Positions 1-8,459 of a stretch of DNA of 64,000 nucleotides are shown one piece after another. The translations under genes were made by a program, and so were the position numbers. The notes beneath the pieces were generated by a model, which saw only the letters and a program-made list of their open reading frames with translations, was not told the origin of the DNA and searched no databases. Every line of letters starts with the position of its first letter. Positions within the stretch are counted from its first letter, which is position 1. Source of the stretch: Haloplasma contractile (lineage in GTDB: Bacteria; Bacillota_I; Bacilli_A; Haloplasmatales; Haloplasmataceae); contig JAENYC010000014.1 in NCBI GenBank assembly GCA_016841945.1, forward strand, positions 22,903 to 86,902. Reading direction: 5' to 3'.

Positions 1-1232
1 ATCATCAATTATTTTATGATTTTCTTTATGATGAAGAAACATTTGAATTTATATTAAATGAAGATTCTGTGGTTACTTTTTCATGGAATGTTGAAGATTA
101 TTCTAAATATAGTATTATAAAGACTAATGGTTATCCCTATCAAGGATGTAAAAGATTATCGACCAATGAAAATTTAAGAATCTTTTTACCAAAAGGGACC
201 TATTTTGTTAGTTTGAATTCTCATCCTCCTTATGAAGAAGTGAGTTTGACTACCACATTAACAACTGATTTTCATGATTATTCAGGTGATATTTCTTCTA
301 TAAAAAATAATTATGGTGAATTACAGTTCGGTTTAAACAGTGTAACATTTATTGCTCAATATGATATTGATGTATATTATATTGACATCATCGAAAGTAG
401 TTCTTATATATTTAATTACGATGATACATATAGAGATGTATATTATAAAAATTTTCAAAAGGATTATAGAGAGAAACTTTCTCCGAATGAAATACTTTGT
501 TTAAAACCCGGTAGGTATTATTTTATATTTGAAAGTAAAGATTTAGACAATGATCAATATCCTACTACAACTGACATTACCTTTACTCAAGTACATGATG
601 AAAATAATGAAAATAATATGTCCATTATTGAAATAAATCAAGAAATAACCACTACTCTATCCTATCCGTTAGATAGTGATTACTTTGAATTTTATTCAAG
701 TGAAAGAAATACTTATCAACTTGATATTAATGGTGGTGACGTGAGGTATTGTACAATCATTGATTCTATGAACAATGAAATTGTTGTCTACGATTGTTCT
801 GAGGACACATTTCATTTTACAGTAAATGAAGGCCATTATATATTAAAAATAGAAGCATCATCTCATATACAATATATTAGAGAGATTAACTTTTTAATAA
901 AAGATTCTCCTCTTAAGGTTGAAGCACCAAATAAAATTGATTTACCATTAGGATATTATGATATAGTCAATTTAGATTCAGTCACAACAATTAAAGGAGC
1001 GATAGATTATAGAGAGGATAGAGATATTTTTATTCTCAATGTTGAAACAAGTGGATACTACAGGTTAAATTTAAACGATCCTTTTATACCAGTAAGTGTT
1101 AATATAAAAGGTGAATTTGAAATCTGGAGAAACGATTCTACAAAATATTTTGAAGCTGGTAAATATTATCTTAAAATCTCAGAAAATGATAAGATTGATT
1201 ACATAATAATTTTAGAAATAATACCAAATTAA
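1..1232 (+). CDS. Secreted beta-sandwich protein (PPC-like repeats), 5'-truncated by window edge
   Basis: The reading frame is open from base 3 to the TAA at 1230-1232 and no credible start or ribosome-binding site lies inside the window, so this is the C-terminal part (about 409 residues) of a longer protein. The sequence is rich in Tyr, Asp, Glu and Asn with alternating hydrophobic residues. It contains repeated blocks of the type DYFEFYSSERNTYQLDI and DRDIFILNVETSGYYRLNL, each followed by a G-x-Y-x-L/I-K-I strand. This resembles bacterial pre-peptidase C-terminal (PPC-like) beta-sandwich modules of secreted proteins. No catalytic motif is visible in this part. It is the only plus-strand gene before 12.8 kb and converges on the caspase-like operon. 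The function is unknown; extracellular location is inferred from composition only. Confidence 0.6.
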   Translation, partial: HQLFYDFLYDEETFEFILNEDSVVTFSWNVEDYSKYSIIKTNGYPYQGCKRLSTNENLRIFLPKGTYFVSLNSHPPYEEVSLTTTLTTDFHDYSGDISSIKNNYGELQFGLNSVTFIAQYDIDVYYIDIIESSSYIFNYDDTYRDVYYKNFQKDYREKLSPNEILCLKPGRYYFIFESKDLDNDQYPTTTDITFTQVHDENNENNMSIIEINQEITTTLSYPLDSDYFEFYSSERNTYQLDINGGDVRYCTIIDSMNNEIVVYDCSEDTFHFTVNEGHYILKIEASSHIQYIREINFLIKDSPLKVEAPNKIDLPLGYYDIVNLDSVTTIKGAIDYREDRDIFILNVETSGYYRLNLNDPFIPVSVNIKGEFEIWRNDSTKYFEAGKYYLKISENDKIDYIIILEIIPN

Positions 1233-1260
1233 AAGAAAATCCTAAAGATTTTCTTTTTAT
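1231..1260 (+). terminator. Intrinsic terminator of the first gene
   Basis: An 11-bp stem (arms 1231-1241 and 1247-1257, loop CTAAA) starts at the stop codon and runs into a T-rich tract. It ends the plus-strand transcript. Confidence 0.7.
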
Positions 1261-1262
1261 TT

Positions 1263-1316
1263 TTACCATTTATTAAATACCATTATCTTTTCATCGAAAC
1301 CATCTTTTGGTACTTT
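1263..1316 (-). pseudogene. Relic of a nitroreductase C-terminus
   Basis: Read on the minus strand, these bases encode KVPKDGFDEKIMVFNKW and a TAA stop. The C-terminus of the intact nitroreductase at 3561-4070 is KEPKDDFDEKKIHYNKW plus TAA, so 11 of 17 residues are identical, ending at the same stop. Upstream of the Lys the similarity stops abruptly. I read this as the tail of a second nitroreductase copy whose body has been lost, perhaps when the caspase-like operon arrived. It is too short to be functional. Confidence 0.6.
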
Positions 1317-1341
1317 AGCAGATATAAACACATTAAAGAAA

Positions 1342-1761
1342 TTACATATATTCATCGATATTGATATATAAATATATTTTCTTTGAATCAATTATTTTAT
1401 CATTTTTATCGTATTTTATAACTTGATAATCGTCTAATCTAATTCTTGTACCATCATTATAATAAATATGACAAACATATCGTGAAGTTGCTTTAATATT
1501 AAAAATGCGTTTCTTATACTTTCCATCTTTTATTTCGTTTATAAAGTCAATCTTTTCTTCTTCACTTAATTCACTTATAAGTTCCTCATATTCTTCAGTT
1601 TCTTCATTATATTGTCCAGCTAAATCTTCAATTTTAATTGTCATTATATTGTCAGTTGGTATAACTTTTGACAAATTTTTTGATGAAAGTAAAATTACTA
1701 CCCCAACTATAAATATAATGATTATAAATATAATAAGTATTAATTTTTTTTTGTTTATCAT
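1342..1761 (-). CDS. Small membrane-anchored protein, partner of caspase-like protease
   Basis: A 139-residue protein that I do not recognise. It begins with three lysines and a single hydrophobic segment (about residues 5-26, very Ile-rich) without a lipobox, then has an acidic domain of about 110 residues containing EETEEYEELISELSEEEK. This gives a type II-like topology with the domain outside. The start ATG follows directly on the stop codon of the upstream caspase-like gene (TAA-ATG), so the two are cotranscribed and probably translationally coupled. A regulatory or inhibitory partner of the protease is one possibility, but this rests on context only. No convincing terminator was found directly after it. 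Confidence 0.6.
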   Translation of the reverse strand: MINKKKLILIIFIIIIFIVGVVILLSSKNLSKVIPTDNIMTIKIEDLAGQYNEETEEYEELISELSEEEKIDFINEIKDGKYKKRIFNIKATSRYVCHIYYNDGTRIRLDDYQVIKYDKNDKIIDSKKIYLYINIDEYM

Positions 1762-3264
1762 TTACTCACCTCTAATTCCACATATTTTTGAATAATCAAT
1801 TGATGTGTTATCATTGAGATTAGTGCATATGGTATCCACATAAATCAGTCCACCTTCTGTTTCATATGTACAGTATTTTATCTCAATAGGAATGATTTCT
1901 TCTTCGTAAATATAATATACATTATATTTTTCAACATCAACTAATCTATCAAAAACAATATTAAATACTTTTACTTGATCAGGAATTTTTGTTTTTATAG
2001 AATTAATAGAAAGAATATTTTGGTTTTCCATTTTCACACCTGAATGTTTAATGCTTAAAATTTCATTACCAAAATACTCAATATCATAAAAATCATTTGT
2101 AAGCTTCCCATTGATAGTTCTATATACTCTCTTTGTTCCATCTTCATTATCAAGGAAGTACCAACCTTTTTCTTTTAAAATTCTATTATTAAATTCTTTT
2201 ACAATATTTGAGTTTGCAGTATCATTTAACTTATTTATATATGAAGCAGTGATTTTTGCTGTAGTACTACCATCTATTTCATAATCTCTAACATTGTCCC
2301 AAGGCCATATTAGACCATTTTTTGCATAATTAGCAGCATAAGCAATAGTTTCACCAGCTGAAAGCTTGTTAAATAATCTATCAGTAAAAACCCTTGAAGA
2401 ACCTACCGTTGTTGTATCAGGCCATCCAATTGCTGATGTAGCTCCAGCATCAACAGAACCTTGAGACATAGAATTATTGTAACTATTATTCGAATTTGAA
2501 GAATAACATGATGCCCATACTACAACCTTTACATTTTCCATAGAATTTAATTGATAAACCCATACGCTACCTGATGGAAATGAAACTCCTGATCCTTGCG
2601 AACCATTTTTAGATCCATATCCATGACCACTAAAGAATACAATTTCACTATTTAATCTTGTATGATCTCTACTATCTAATGACAGCATATGAGATCCACT
2701 GTGATTAGTATTATCAGAAAATTTATAGGTGTTATATAAGTTACTCAAATCATCATATGGTTTGTTTAAATCAGGTTTTGTATTGATGTCACTTGTGCCA
2801 TCCGGTTTATCTGGATAATCAAAACCATATAATACCGCTTGTTGTTTTCTTATCTGTAATTGAAAAGATCCGCTTGTTAAAGATGAATTAAGCCTTACTG
2901 TGATTTGAATAGTTCTATTAGTCTCTCCTTTAAATCCGATTGCTGAATTTAATAATACACCGCTGTTATTATCAGTTAAAATACCTGTACTCAAGCCACT
3001 TACTGACAAATGTGTATCATGGTTTCCAAATGTTTCAACTATATAATATTTATTATCTGAAATGTTAATAAAGTATGTTTTTTCACCTCCAGTACCTAAA
3101 TGAACATCTTCTATACTATTTAAAGAAATTGGATAAATAGTATAACAATGTATCGAACCATCTGGTAATATTTCACATATTTGATTAGCTTTTGCGATAT
3201 TAGTATTTAAAACTAACACTATAAGAATAACAGTAAAACAAAGTACAAACTTAAAATACTTAAT
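1762..3264 (-). CDS. Secreted caspase-fold (clan CD-like) cysteine protease
   Basis: The central region carries the His-Gly/Cys pair of caspase-fold peptidases: VFFSGHGYG (His near residue 211) and VVVWASCYSS (Cys near 252), each after a hydrophobic beta strand, about 40 residues apart as in C25/C14/CHAT-type enzymes. The N-terminal 130 residues are strand-rich and the C-terminal 180 residues are unassigned. A GTG start at 3219 would begin inside a hydrophobic stretch. Reading upstream in frame gives a full signal peptide (KYFKFVLCFTVILIV...NIAKA, cleavage before NQ). The strong SD GGGAGGAG (3271-3278) sits 8 bases before an ATT codon at 3262-3264. I therefore extend the gene to that ATT, giving 500 residues. 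ATT is a very rare start, so a mutated ATG is the alternative. The protein is probably exported; the substrate is unknown. Confidence 0.6.
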   Translation of the reverse strand: MKYFKFVLCFTVILIVLVLNTNIAKANQICEILPDGSIHCYTIYPISLNSIEDVHLGTGGEKTYFINISDNKYYIVETFGNHDTHLSVSGLSTGILTDNNSGVLLNSAIGFKGETNRTIQITVRLNSSLTSGSFQLQIRKQQAVLYGFDYPDKPDGTSDINTKPDLNKPYDDLSNLYNTYKFSDNTNHSGSHMLSLDSRDHTRLNSEIVFFSGHGYGSKNGSQGSGVSFPSGSVWVYQLNSMENVKVVVWASCYSSNSNNSYNNSMSQGSVDAGATSAIGWPDTTTVGSSRVFTDRLFNKLSAGETIAYAANYAKNGLIWPWDNVRDYEIDGSTTAKITASYINKLNDTANSNIVKEFNNRILKEKGWYFLDNEDGTKRVYRTINGKLTNDFYDIEYFGNEILSIKHSGVKMENQNILSINSIKTKIPDQVKVFNIVFDRLVDVEKYNVYYIYEEEIIPIEIKYCTYETEGGLIYVDTICTNLNDNTSIDYSKICGIRGE

Positions 3265-3295
3265 TGTAATCTCCTCCCTTTCCTTTATAATAAAA

Positions 3296-3328
3296 ATTAT
3301 AACATGTTTATATATATAAGAGTGTCAA
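3296..3328 (-). promoter_or_regulatory. Possible promoter of the caspase-like operon
   Basis: On the minus strand a TTGACA hexamer lies at 3323-3328 and a TATAAT at 3296-3301, but the spacing of 21 is too long for a standard pair. A TGTTAT at spacing 18 is the alternative -10. The region is AT-rich and just upstream of the SD. The remaining non-coding DNA to 3560 holds only the terminator of the nitroreductase gene. Confidence 0.3.
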
Positions 3329-3463
3329 ATTATGTCGAACATAATTTTTTCAAAACTTGTCATTAAAAAATTATGCCGACAACAACGATATATGCATGAT
3401 AACAAGACACATATAATTATTGATAGAATCGTGAGCCTACATTAACTACATTTTTGTTCTTAC

Positions 3464-3512
3464 TTAAAAAAATACAAAACATAGGTTAATTTCTAGTAAA
3501 AAACCTATGTTT
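3464..3512 (-). terminator. Intrinsic terminator after nitroreductase
   Basis: A perfect 11-bp stem (arms 3477-3487 and 3502-3512, AAACATAGGTT) with a 14-base loop is followed on the minus strand by a T-rich run, and lies about 50 bp beyond the nitroreductase stop codon. Confidence 0.65.
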
Positions 3513-3560
3513 AAAAAATATAAACTCAAATTTGTATAAAAGATAAAATCTAGAGTATTT

Positions 3561-4070
3561 TTACCATTTATTATAATGAATTTTCTTTTCATCAAAATCA
3601 TCTTTTGGCTCTTTTATTTCATTTTTATATCCAACTGCGATTAATCCAACAGGAATAATTGAATCTGGTAAGTTTAATAACTTCTTCGTCATTTTTGTTA
3701 ATTTAGTTTTTGGATGTATACCACACCATACAGCTCCTAAACCAAGTGCATGAATCGCAATGAGCATATTTTGTATCGCTGCTGAACAATCTTCAACTAA
3801 AAAGCCCTCTTCTTTTTGAACATCTATATTACCACAAACAATAATACCACATCCAGCTTGCGGTAACATTTTCGCATAAGGATGTTCTTTTGCGAACGCT
3901 TCAATATTATTTTTATCTTTTAACACAACAAACTCCCAAGGCTGTCTATTATGTGCTGATGGAGCAGCAAAACCTGCTTTTAATATTAATTGTAAATCCT
4001 CATCCTTGATTATTTCACCTGTAAACTTTCGAATACTTCTTCTTGTTAAAATTGCTTTTAATGCATCCAT
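3561..4070 (-). CDS. Nitroreductase family protein
   Basis: A 169-residue FMN-dependent nitroreductase-fold protein. Family landmarks are the N-terminal AILTRRSIRKFTGEII segment (Arg pair contacting FMN phosphate), AGFAAPSAHNRQPWEFVVL, and the Gly-rich ALGLGAVWCGIHP segment near residue 115, followed by PVGLIAVGYK. The length matches the short, single-domain members. Such enzymes reduce nitro or quinone compounds with NAD(P)H; the physiological substrate cannot be deduced. A GGAGG-type RBS precedes the ATG. The gene is followed by its own terminator and preceded 19 bp upstream by the kinase-phosphatase, so they may share a transcript. A relic of a second copy of its C-terminus lies at 1263-1316. 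Confidence 0.85.
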   Translation of the reverse strand: MDALKAILTRRSIRKFTGEIIKDEDLQLILKAGFAAPSAHNRQPWEFVVLKDKNNIEAFAKEHPYAKMLPQAGCGIIVCGNIDVQKEEGFLVEDCSAAIQNMLIAIHALGLGAVWCGIHPKTKLTKMTKKLLNLPDSIIPVGLIAVGYKNEIKEPKDDFDEKKIHYNKW

Positions 4071-4089
4071 TTTTATCCTCCTTATTATT

Positions 4090-5361
4090 TTATTTCATCG
4101 GTCTACTTGGAACAGAATACTGTTTAAATGCATTCACCGAAATGAGTTCTTCCTCAGGATAACGATAAGCTGTTAATTTATTCCCAAATACACATCCTGT
4201 ATCAATATTAATAGTATTATTTAATCTATATGGCTCTAAATTAGGGGTATGACCATATACTACAAAGGCCTTTCCTTTATAATCCTTTGCCCATAAATAT
4301 CTTTTTGGTAAACCGAACTCATCTGTCTCTCTCGTTGTTTCTCCATATAAGGTATAACTTCTTATACTTCTTGAGGTTCTTCCGATATATGATTCTTTAA
4401 TTCCAGCATGGGCAACAACTAATCGTTGATGATCAAATATTAAATGACTATCTAAATGTTTTAAGAACTCCCTCACCTCATCTTTAAATTCCTGTGTTTC
4501 ATTTTCCAATTGTTCAATTGAATTTTCAAGACCATTTTTAACTTGAACATTTCTTCCTTCTAATTTGCGATATAATTTATTATCATGATTTCCTTGTACA
4601 CAATATGCGATATTAGACCTTACCATATGCATCACTATTTTTAATACTTCTACAACCTTAGGACCCCTATCAACTAAATCACCCAAAAAAATTACTTTTC
4701 TATTATCCTTGTGATGTATTTCATAATTATCATCATTTATACTAATTTGATAACCTAACTTTTTTAATAAACTGATTAATTCATCATAACATCCATGAAC
4801 ATCACCAATGATATCAAAGGGACCTATTTCATAACTTTTATCACAGTATAACGGATTCTTATATATTTTGGTTTTTAGTATATCATCAATAGAATTCAAA
4901 ATAAAGACATAATTAAATCCTTCTTTTTTTAAATTCATTAAAGAATACTGCATTTGATTATATTGATATTCAATTATTTTTTCTTCAAGATTTCTATCAC
5001 TTCTCATTTTATTTCGTCGTTTACAGATTTGTACGGGAATATTAAATACAATCGCCGCTGTTAAACAGTGATGCTTTTTTGATATTTCTAATAATTCAAA
5101 ACGAGCACTTTCTAATACATTTGTCGCATCAACTACTGTGAATTTTCTTAAACTCAGTCGTTTATCTATAATATCATGCATTAATTCAAAGGCCTGTTTA
5201 TTAACGGATTGATCAAATTCATAATCCGATATTAAATAACGACAATAATCAGATGATACAATTTCACTATCTTTAAAGTGTTTTTTCGCAAAGGATGTTT
5301 TTCCACTACTTGATGGACCAATTAAAATAATTAAAGAAAATTCTGGCAGTTTTATTCGCAT
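4090..5361 (-). CDS. Polynucleotide kinase-like / metallophosphatase two-domain protein (Pnkp-like, no ligase)
   Basis: The N-terminal half is a P-loop kinase: LIGPSSSGKTSF (residues about 12-23), then DYCRYLISD and VDATN as in T4-Pnkp-type kinases, with an Arg-rich lid (CKRRNKMRSDR). The second half (from about residue 178) is a calcineurin-like phosphatase with all motifs: GDVHG, GDLVDRG, GNHD, a His at VVAHAG and GHTP. This order is that of the bacterial Pnkp end-healing enzyme, which heals 5'-OH and 2',3'-phosphate ends. The C-terminal ligase/adenylyltransferase domain of Clostridium-type Pnkp (about 870 residues) is missing, as the protein ends at 423 residues. No Hen1 gene is nearby. 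RNA repair, or Ap4A-type hydrolysis by the PrpE-like phosphatase domain, are both possible. The role is inferred. Confidence 0.8.
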   Translation of the reverse strand: MRIKLPEFSLIILIGPSSSGKTSFAKKHFKDSEIVSSDYCRYLISDYEFDQSVNKQAFELMHDIIDKRLSLRKFTVVDATNVLESARFELLEISKKHHCLTAAIVFNIPVQICKRRNKMRSDRNLEEKIIEYQYNQMQYSLMNLKKEGFNYVFILNSIDDILKTKIYKNPLYCDKSYEIGPFDIIGDVHGCYDELISLLKKLGYQISINDDNYEIHHKDNRKVIFLGDLVDRGPKVVEVLKIVMHMVRSNIAYCVQGNHDNKLYRKLEGRNVQVKNGLENSIEQLENETQEFKDEVREFLKHLDSHLIFDHQRLVVAHAGIKESYIGRTSRSIRSYTLYGETTRETDEFGLPKRYLWAKDYKGKAFVVYGHTPNLEPYRLNNTINIDTGCVFGNKLTAYRYPEEELISVNAFKQYSVPSRPMK

Positions 5362-5379
5362 ATATAATCCACCTTTTTT

Positions 5380-6825
5380 TTATTTTAGTGAATGGCTATA
5401 AATCATCTCATTTTTTAAATCCCATAGTTTTTGTGATAAATCGACATAATATTCATGTGGATTTTCAAACCGTAAAACAGAATCCCAAAGTCTAGTTAAT
5501 TCTTCTTGGCAACGATTTCTAATGTCTTCAATACTTGGCGTTTGATAAACACATTTCCCATTTTCAAATATTGGCACTAACATTTTCTTTACTGTAAAAT
5601 CCTTTAATGTTTTACGTTTCCATGGGTTATTAGGGTCAAAAATCTCATATTCTTGATCCTTTAAAATTATCTCTTCATTTAATGTTATGACATCTGCTAG
5701 TGCTTTATTTGTTTTCTTACTAAAAAAGCGATAGATTTGTTTAAATCCTGGATTCGTTATTTTAGATACATTTTCACTAATCTTAATCTTAGGAATTAAC
5801 TTGCCTTTTTCTTCAATTGCGACTAGTTTATACACCCCTCCGAATATAGGTGATGATTTAGACGTGATTAGCCGCTCTCCTACACCAAATAAATCTATCT
5901 TAGCGCCCTGTATGAGTAATTCTCGAATAATATATTCATCTAATGAGTTAGAAGCAACAATCTTACAATCAGGATAGTTCGCTTCATCTAACATCTTTCT
6001 TGCTTCCTTTGATAAATAAGTGATATCCCCACTGTCAATTCTAATGGCTTTAGGTCTATATCCCTTAGGCACTATGACTTCATTAAATGTTTTAATCGCA
6101 TTTGGAACACCGGATTTTAATACATCATAGGTATCAACTAGTAATGTACAATTTTCTGGATAAATACGCGCATAAGCTTTAAACGCACTCAATTCTGAAT
6201 CATACATTTGTACATAACTATGGGCCATCGTACCAAGCGCTGGAACTTTTAACATTTTATCCGTTAATGTACAGGATGTCCCAACACACCCACCAATATA
6301 AGCTGCCCTAGCCCCATAAATCGCACCATCATAGCCCTGAGCTCTTCTACTACCAAATTCTAAAACTGCCCGATTACTAGCTGCACGAACAATTCTACTA
6401 GCCTTGGTCGCAATTAAACTCTGATGGTTAATAGTTAATAAAATCATGGTTTCAATTAATTGCGCTTCAATAATGGGGCCTTTTACGACTAGTATTGGCT
6501 CATTGGGAAAAATAGGCTCTCCTTCTTCAATTGCCCAAACACTGCAACTAAATGTAAATTCTTTTAAATATGTTAAGAATGCTTCACTAAATATCTTCTT
6601 ACTTCTTAAATATATTATATCCTCATCATGAAAAGATAAATCTTTCAAATACTCAATCACTTGTTCTAGACCTGCCATAATCGCAAAGCCCCCATTATCA
6701 GGAACCTTTCGAAAAAACATGTCGAAATAGGCAATGGTCTCTTTTTTATCATCTTCAAAATATCCATTTGCCATCGTTAATTCATAAAAATCAGTTAATA
6801 ATGTTAAATCCCGTTTAATATTCAT
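5380..6825 (-). CDS. pncB: Nicotinate phosphoribosyltransferase
   Basis: Converts nicotinate and PRPP (with ATP hydrolysis) to nicotinate mononucleotide in the Preiss-Handler NAD salvage route. The 481 residues match the longer Gram-positive PncB type. Landmarks are LLTDFYELTMANGYF at the N-terminus, ALGTMAHSYVQMY (the phosphorylated-His region), LLVDTYDV, IRIDSGDITYLSKEAR, and the nucleotide-site segment around KIVASNSLDEY and FGVGERLITS. It lies 11 bp after a nicotinamidase and belongs to a NUDIX-pncA-pncB operon, so nicotinamide is deamidated and immediately reused. A good RBS (AGGAGAGAAT) precedes the ATG. Identity is confident. Confidence 0.95.
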   Translation of the reverse strand: MNIKRDLTLLTDFYELTMANGYFEDDKKETIAYFDMFFRKVPDNGGFAIMAGLEQVIEYLKDLSFHDEDIIYLRSKKIFSEAFLTYLKEFTFSCSVWAIEEGEPIFPNEPILVVKGPIIEAQLIETMILLTINHQSLIATKASRIVRAASNRAVLEFGSRRAQGYDGAIYGARAAYIGGCVGTSCTLTDKMLKVPALGTMAHSYVQMYDSELSAFKAYARIYPENCTLLVDTYDVLKSGVPNAIKTFNEVIVPKGYRPKAIRIDSGDITYLSKEARKMLDEANYPDCKIVASNSLDEYIIRELLIQGAKIDLFGVGERLITSKSSPIFGGVYKLVAIEEKGKLIPKIKISENVSKITNPGFKQIYRFFSKKTNKALADVITLNEEIILKDQEYEIFDPNNPWKRKTLKDFTVKKMLVPIFENGKCVYQTPSIEDIRNRCQEELTRLWDSVLRFENPHEYYVDLSQKLWDLKNEMIYSHSLK

Positions 6826-6836
6826 CCTATTCTCTC

Positions 6837-7502
6837 CTAAACGATTTCTTTTACCACTTCTATATCATTCATTATCATATTATATAATCCAAAAACATGC
6901 ATTAAATCACCATCATGGGTATCATGGTCATATGTATTCACCCCATTCATAGGAACAATAATACGGCTATCTTGATTTAAACGATTAAAATGAGTCTTTA
7001 AAGATAAAACAAATTGTAAAACACAAATATCAGTACAATCACCAACGACAATAAATGTATCAATCGTTTCATTTTCTTTTAACCATTTTTGAAATGAGGG
7101 TTCAATAAAACCATTTGTTGAATTCTTTTCTATTAATTTATAACCACCAATGGATTTTAGTTCCTCAATTACTTCTTTTTCATTTGTTCCTTCTACACAA
7201 TGAGGTGGAAAAGACTTAAATTCCCTTGAATCTTTATTATGACAATCAGCAAAAACGAGTTTTTTAATGCTTAATTCTTCACATTTGTAAGATAATTTAA
7301 CAACCTCAGGGACTATACTGGCAATGCGTTGACTTTGTAAAGCACCTTTTTTTACAAATCCATTGACCATATCAATCATAACAAGTACTGTCTTATCCTT
7401 ATCTAAATGATTAAAATTAACAGACTTTAGTTCGTTCAATTGTTTAAATATCTTTTCTAAAATGGCTTCTGCAGTCTTTAAAAACACAAACTCATTTTTC
7501 AA
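6837..7502 (-). CDS. pncA: Nicotinamidase / isochorismatase-family cysteine hydrolase
   Basis: A 221-residue isochorismatase-fold hydrolase. The triad is visible: Asp in VLVMIDMVNGF, Lys in the K-S-F-P-P-H-C-V-E-G region, and the nucleophilic Cys in VVGDCTDICVLQF. The metal-site Asp/His occur in ADCHN. Together with the adjacent pncB this is best read as nicotinamidase, giving nicotinate plus ammonia. It is somewhat longer than E. coli PncA because of an N-terminal extension of about 40 residues. The ATG overlaps the stop of the upstream NUDIX gene (4-bp ATGA-type overlap), so translation is coupled. The gene symbol rests on context plus motifs. Confidence 0.88.
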   Translation of the reverse strand: MKNEFVFLKTAEAILEKIFKQLNELKSVNFNHLDKDKTVLVMIDMVNGFVKKGALQSQRIASIVPEVVKLSYKCEELSIKKLVFADCHNKDSREFKSFPPHCVEGTNEKEVIEELKSIGGYKLIEKNSTNGFIEPSFQKWLKENETIDTFIVVGDCTDICVLQFVLSLKTHFNRLNQDSRIIVPMNGVNTYDHDTHDGDLMHVFGLYNMIMNDIEVVKEIV

Positions 7503-8380
7503 ATTAGTTTCTCCTTTCTATTTGGATTAAATCGATATAATTTCGATGGCCGATGACCTTTATCTTTTGTATAAGCATTAGTCTCAATCACCATGTCAGA
7601 TACTTTACGTCTAAAATTCGCTTTTAATAACTTCTTATCTAATATAACCTCATATACTTGTTGTAATTCAGTTAAGGTAAATTCCTCAGGCATTAAATTA
7701 AATACAATATCTGTATATTCAATCTTATTTCTTAACCGTTCAATACCATATGAGATAGCTAGTGCATGATCAAATGCGATTAGATGAGTAGAAACGATTT
7801 TCCTTTTAACTGAAGTATTTCTTCCATGGGCTTCTATCATCACATGAAGGGTCGTTTCTAAGACAATCTCCTCACATACAAGATTTAATTGATATATCTT
7901 CTTCTTCCTATAACCATTATCCTTTTTTTTCTTTTCTTCATCTATCAATTTGTATTTTATCTCAAACCATTTCGCATCTTTTGCATCATCACTTGCTTTA
8001 ACTTCAAACTGCATACTATCTATTAATGACATGTAACAACAACTGATGACTCTAGTTCTAGGGTCACGTCCTACATCTCCATAGGTATACAATTGTTCAA
8101 GATAAATATCTTCAATATTGGTTTCCTCTTTTAATTCTCTTCTTGCCGCGTCTTCTAAATTCTCATCCATATAAATAAAACCACCTGGAATTGCCCAGTA
8201 ATCCTTAAAAGGATGTTTTTTTCTTTTAATTAATAATACTTTAAATACCTTTTCAGGTAGTTTTCTATAATTACTATTTTCCTTGTTTATAACGGTATAA
8301 ACCAAAGTATCCACAGTAACAGAGGGTCTATCATATTTTGAGGGATCATAGTTTTTTAAAAATGTTTGTTCACTATCCAT
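7499..8380 (-). CDS. NUDIX hydrolase with C-terminal NrtR-type winged helix
   Basis: The N-terminal domain has an almost complete NUDIX box (GGFIYMDENLEDAARRELKEE; consensus Gx5Ex7REUxEE kept, the following Gly is Asn). The C-terminal domain (about residues 215-285) contains FTLTELQQVYEVILDKKLLKANFRRKV and GHRPSKLYRF, the NrtR-like winged-helix signature. NrtR proteins sense ADP-ribose and repress NAD-salvage operons. Many have lost catalysis, but here the RELKEE residues are intact, so the protein may be both ADP-ribose hydrolase and repressor. It is first in the operon with nicotinamidase and pncB and has its own sigma-A promoter, which would fit autoregulation. At 293 residues it is longer than typical NrtR, with a loop insertion around residues 40-50. 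Confidence 0.82.
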   Translation of the reverse strand: MDSEQTFLKNYDPSKYDRPSVTVDTLVYTVINKENSNYRKLPEKVFKVLLIKRKKHPFKDYWAIPGGFIYMDENLEDAARRELKEETNIEDIYLEQLYTYGDVGRDPRTRVISCCYMSLIDSMQFEVKASDDAKDAKWFEIKYKLIDEEKKKKDNGYRKKKIYQLNLVCEEIVLETTLHVMIEAHGRNTSVKRKIVSTHLIAFDHALAISYGIERLRNKIEYTDIVFNLMPEEFTLTELQQVYEVILDKKLLKANFRRKVSDMVIETNAYTKDKGHRPSKLYRFNPNRKEKLI

Positions 8381-8411
8381 AGTCTCTCCTTATTATCATG
8401 ATGTTATTATT

Positions 8412-8441
8412 ATTGTATTACTATCATTTGCCCTTTGTCAA
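8412..8441 (-). promoter_or_regulatory. Sigma-A promoter of the NAD-salvage operon
   Basis: On the minus strand TTGACA (8436-8441) is followed after 18 bp by TACAAT (8412-8417), about 30 bp before the NUDIX start codon. I see no clear palindrome that would mark an NrtR operator. Confidence 0.65.
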
Positions 8442-8459
8442 CTATTATTCTATTAATAA

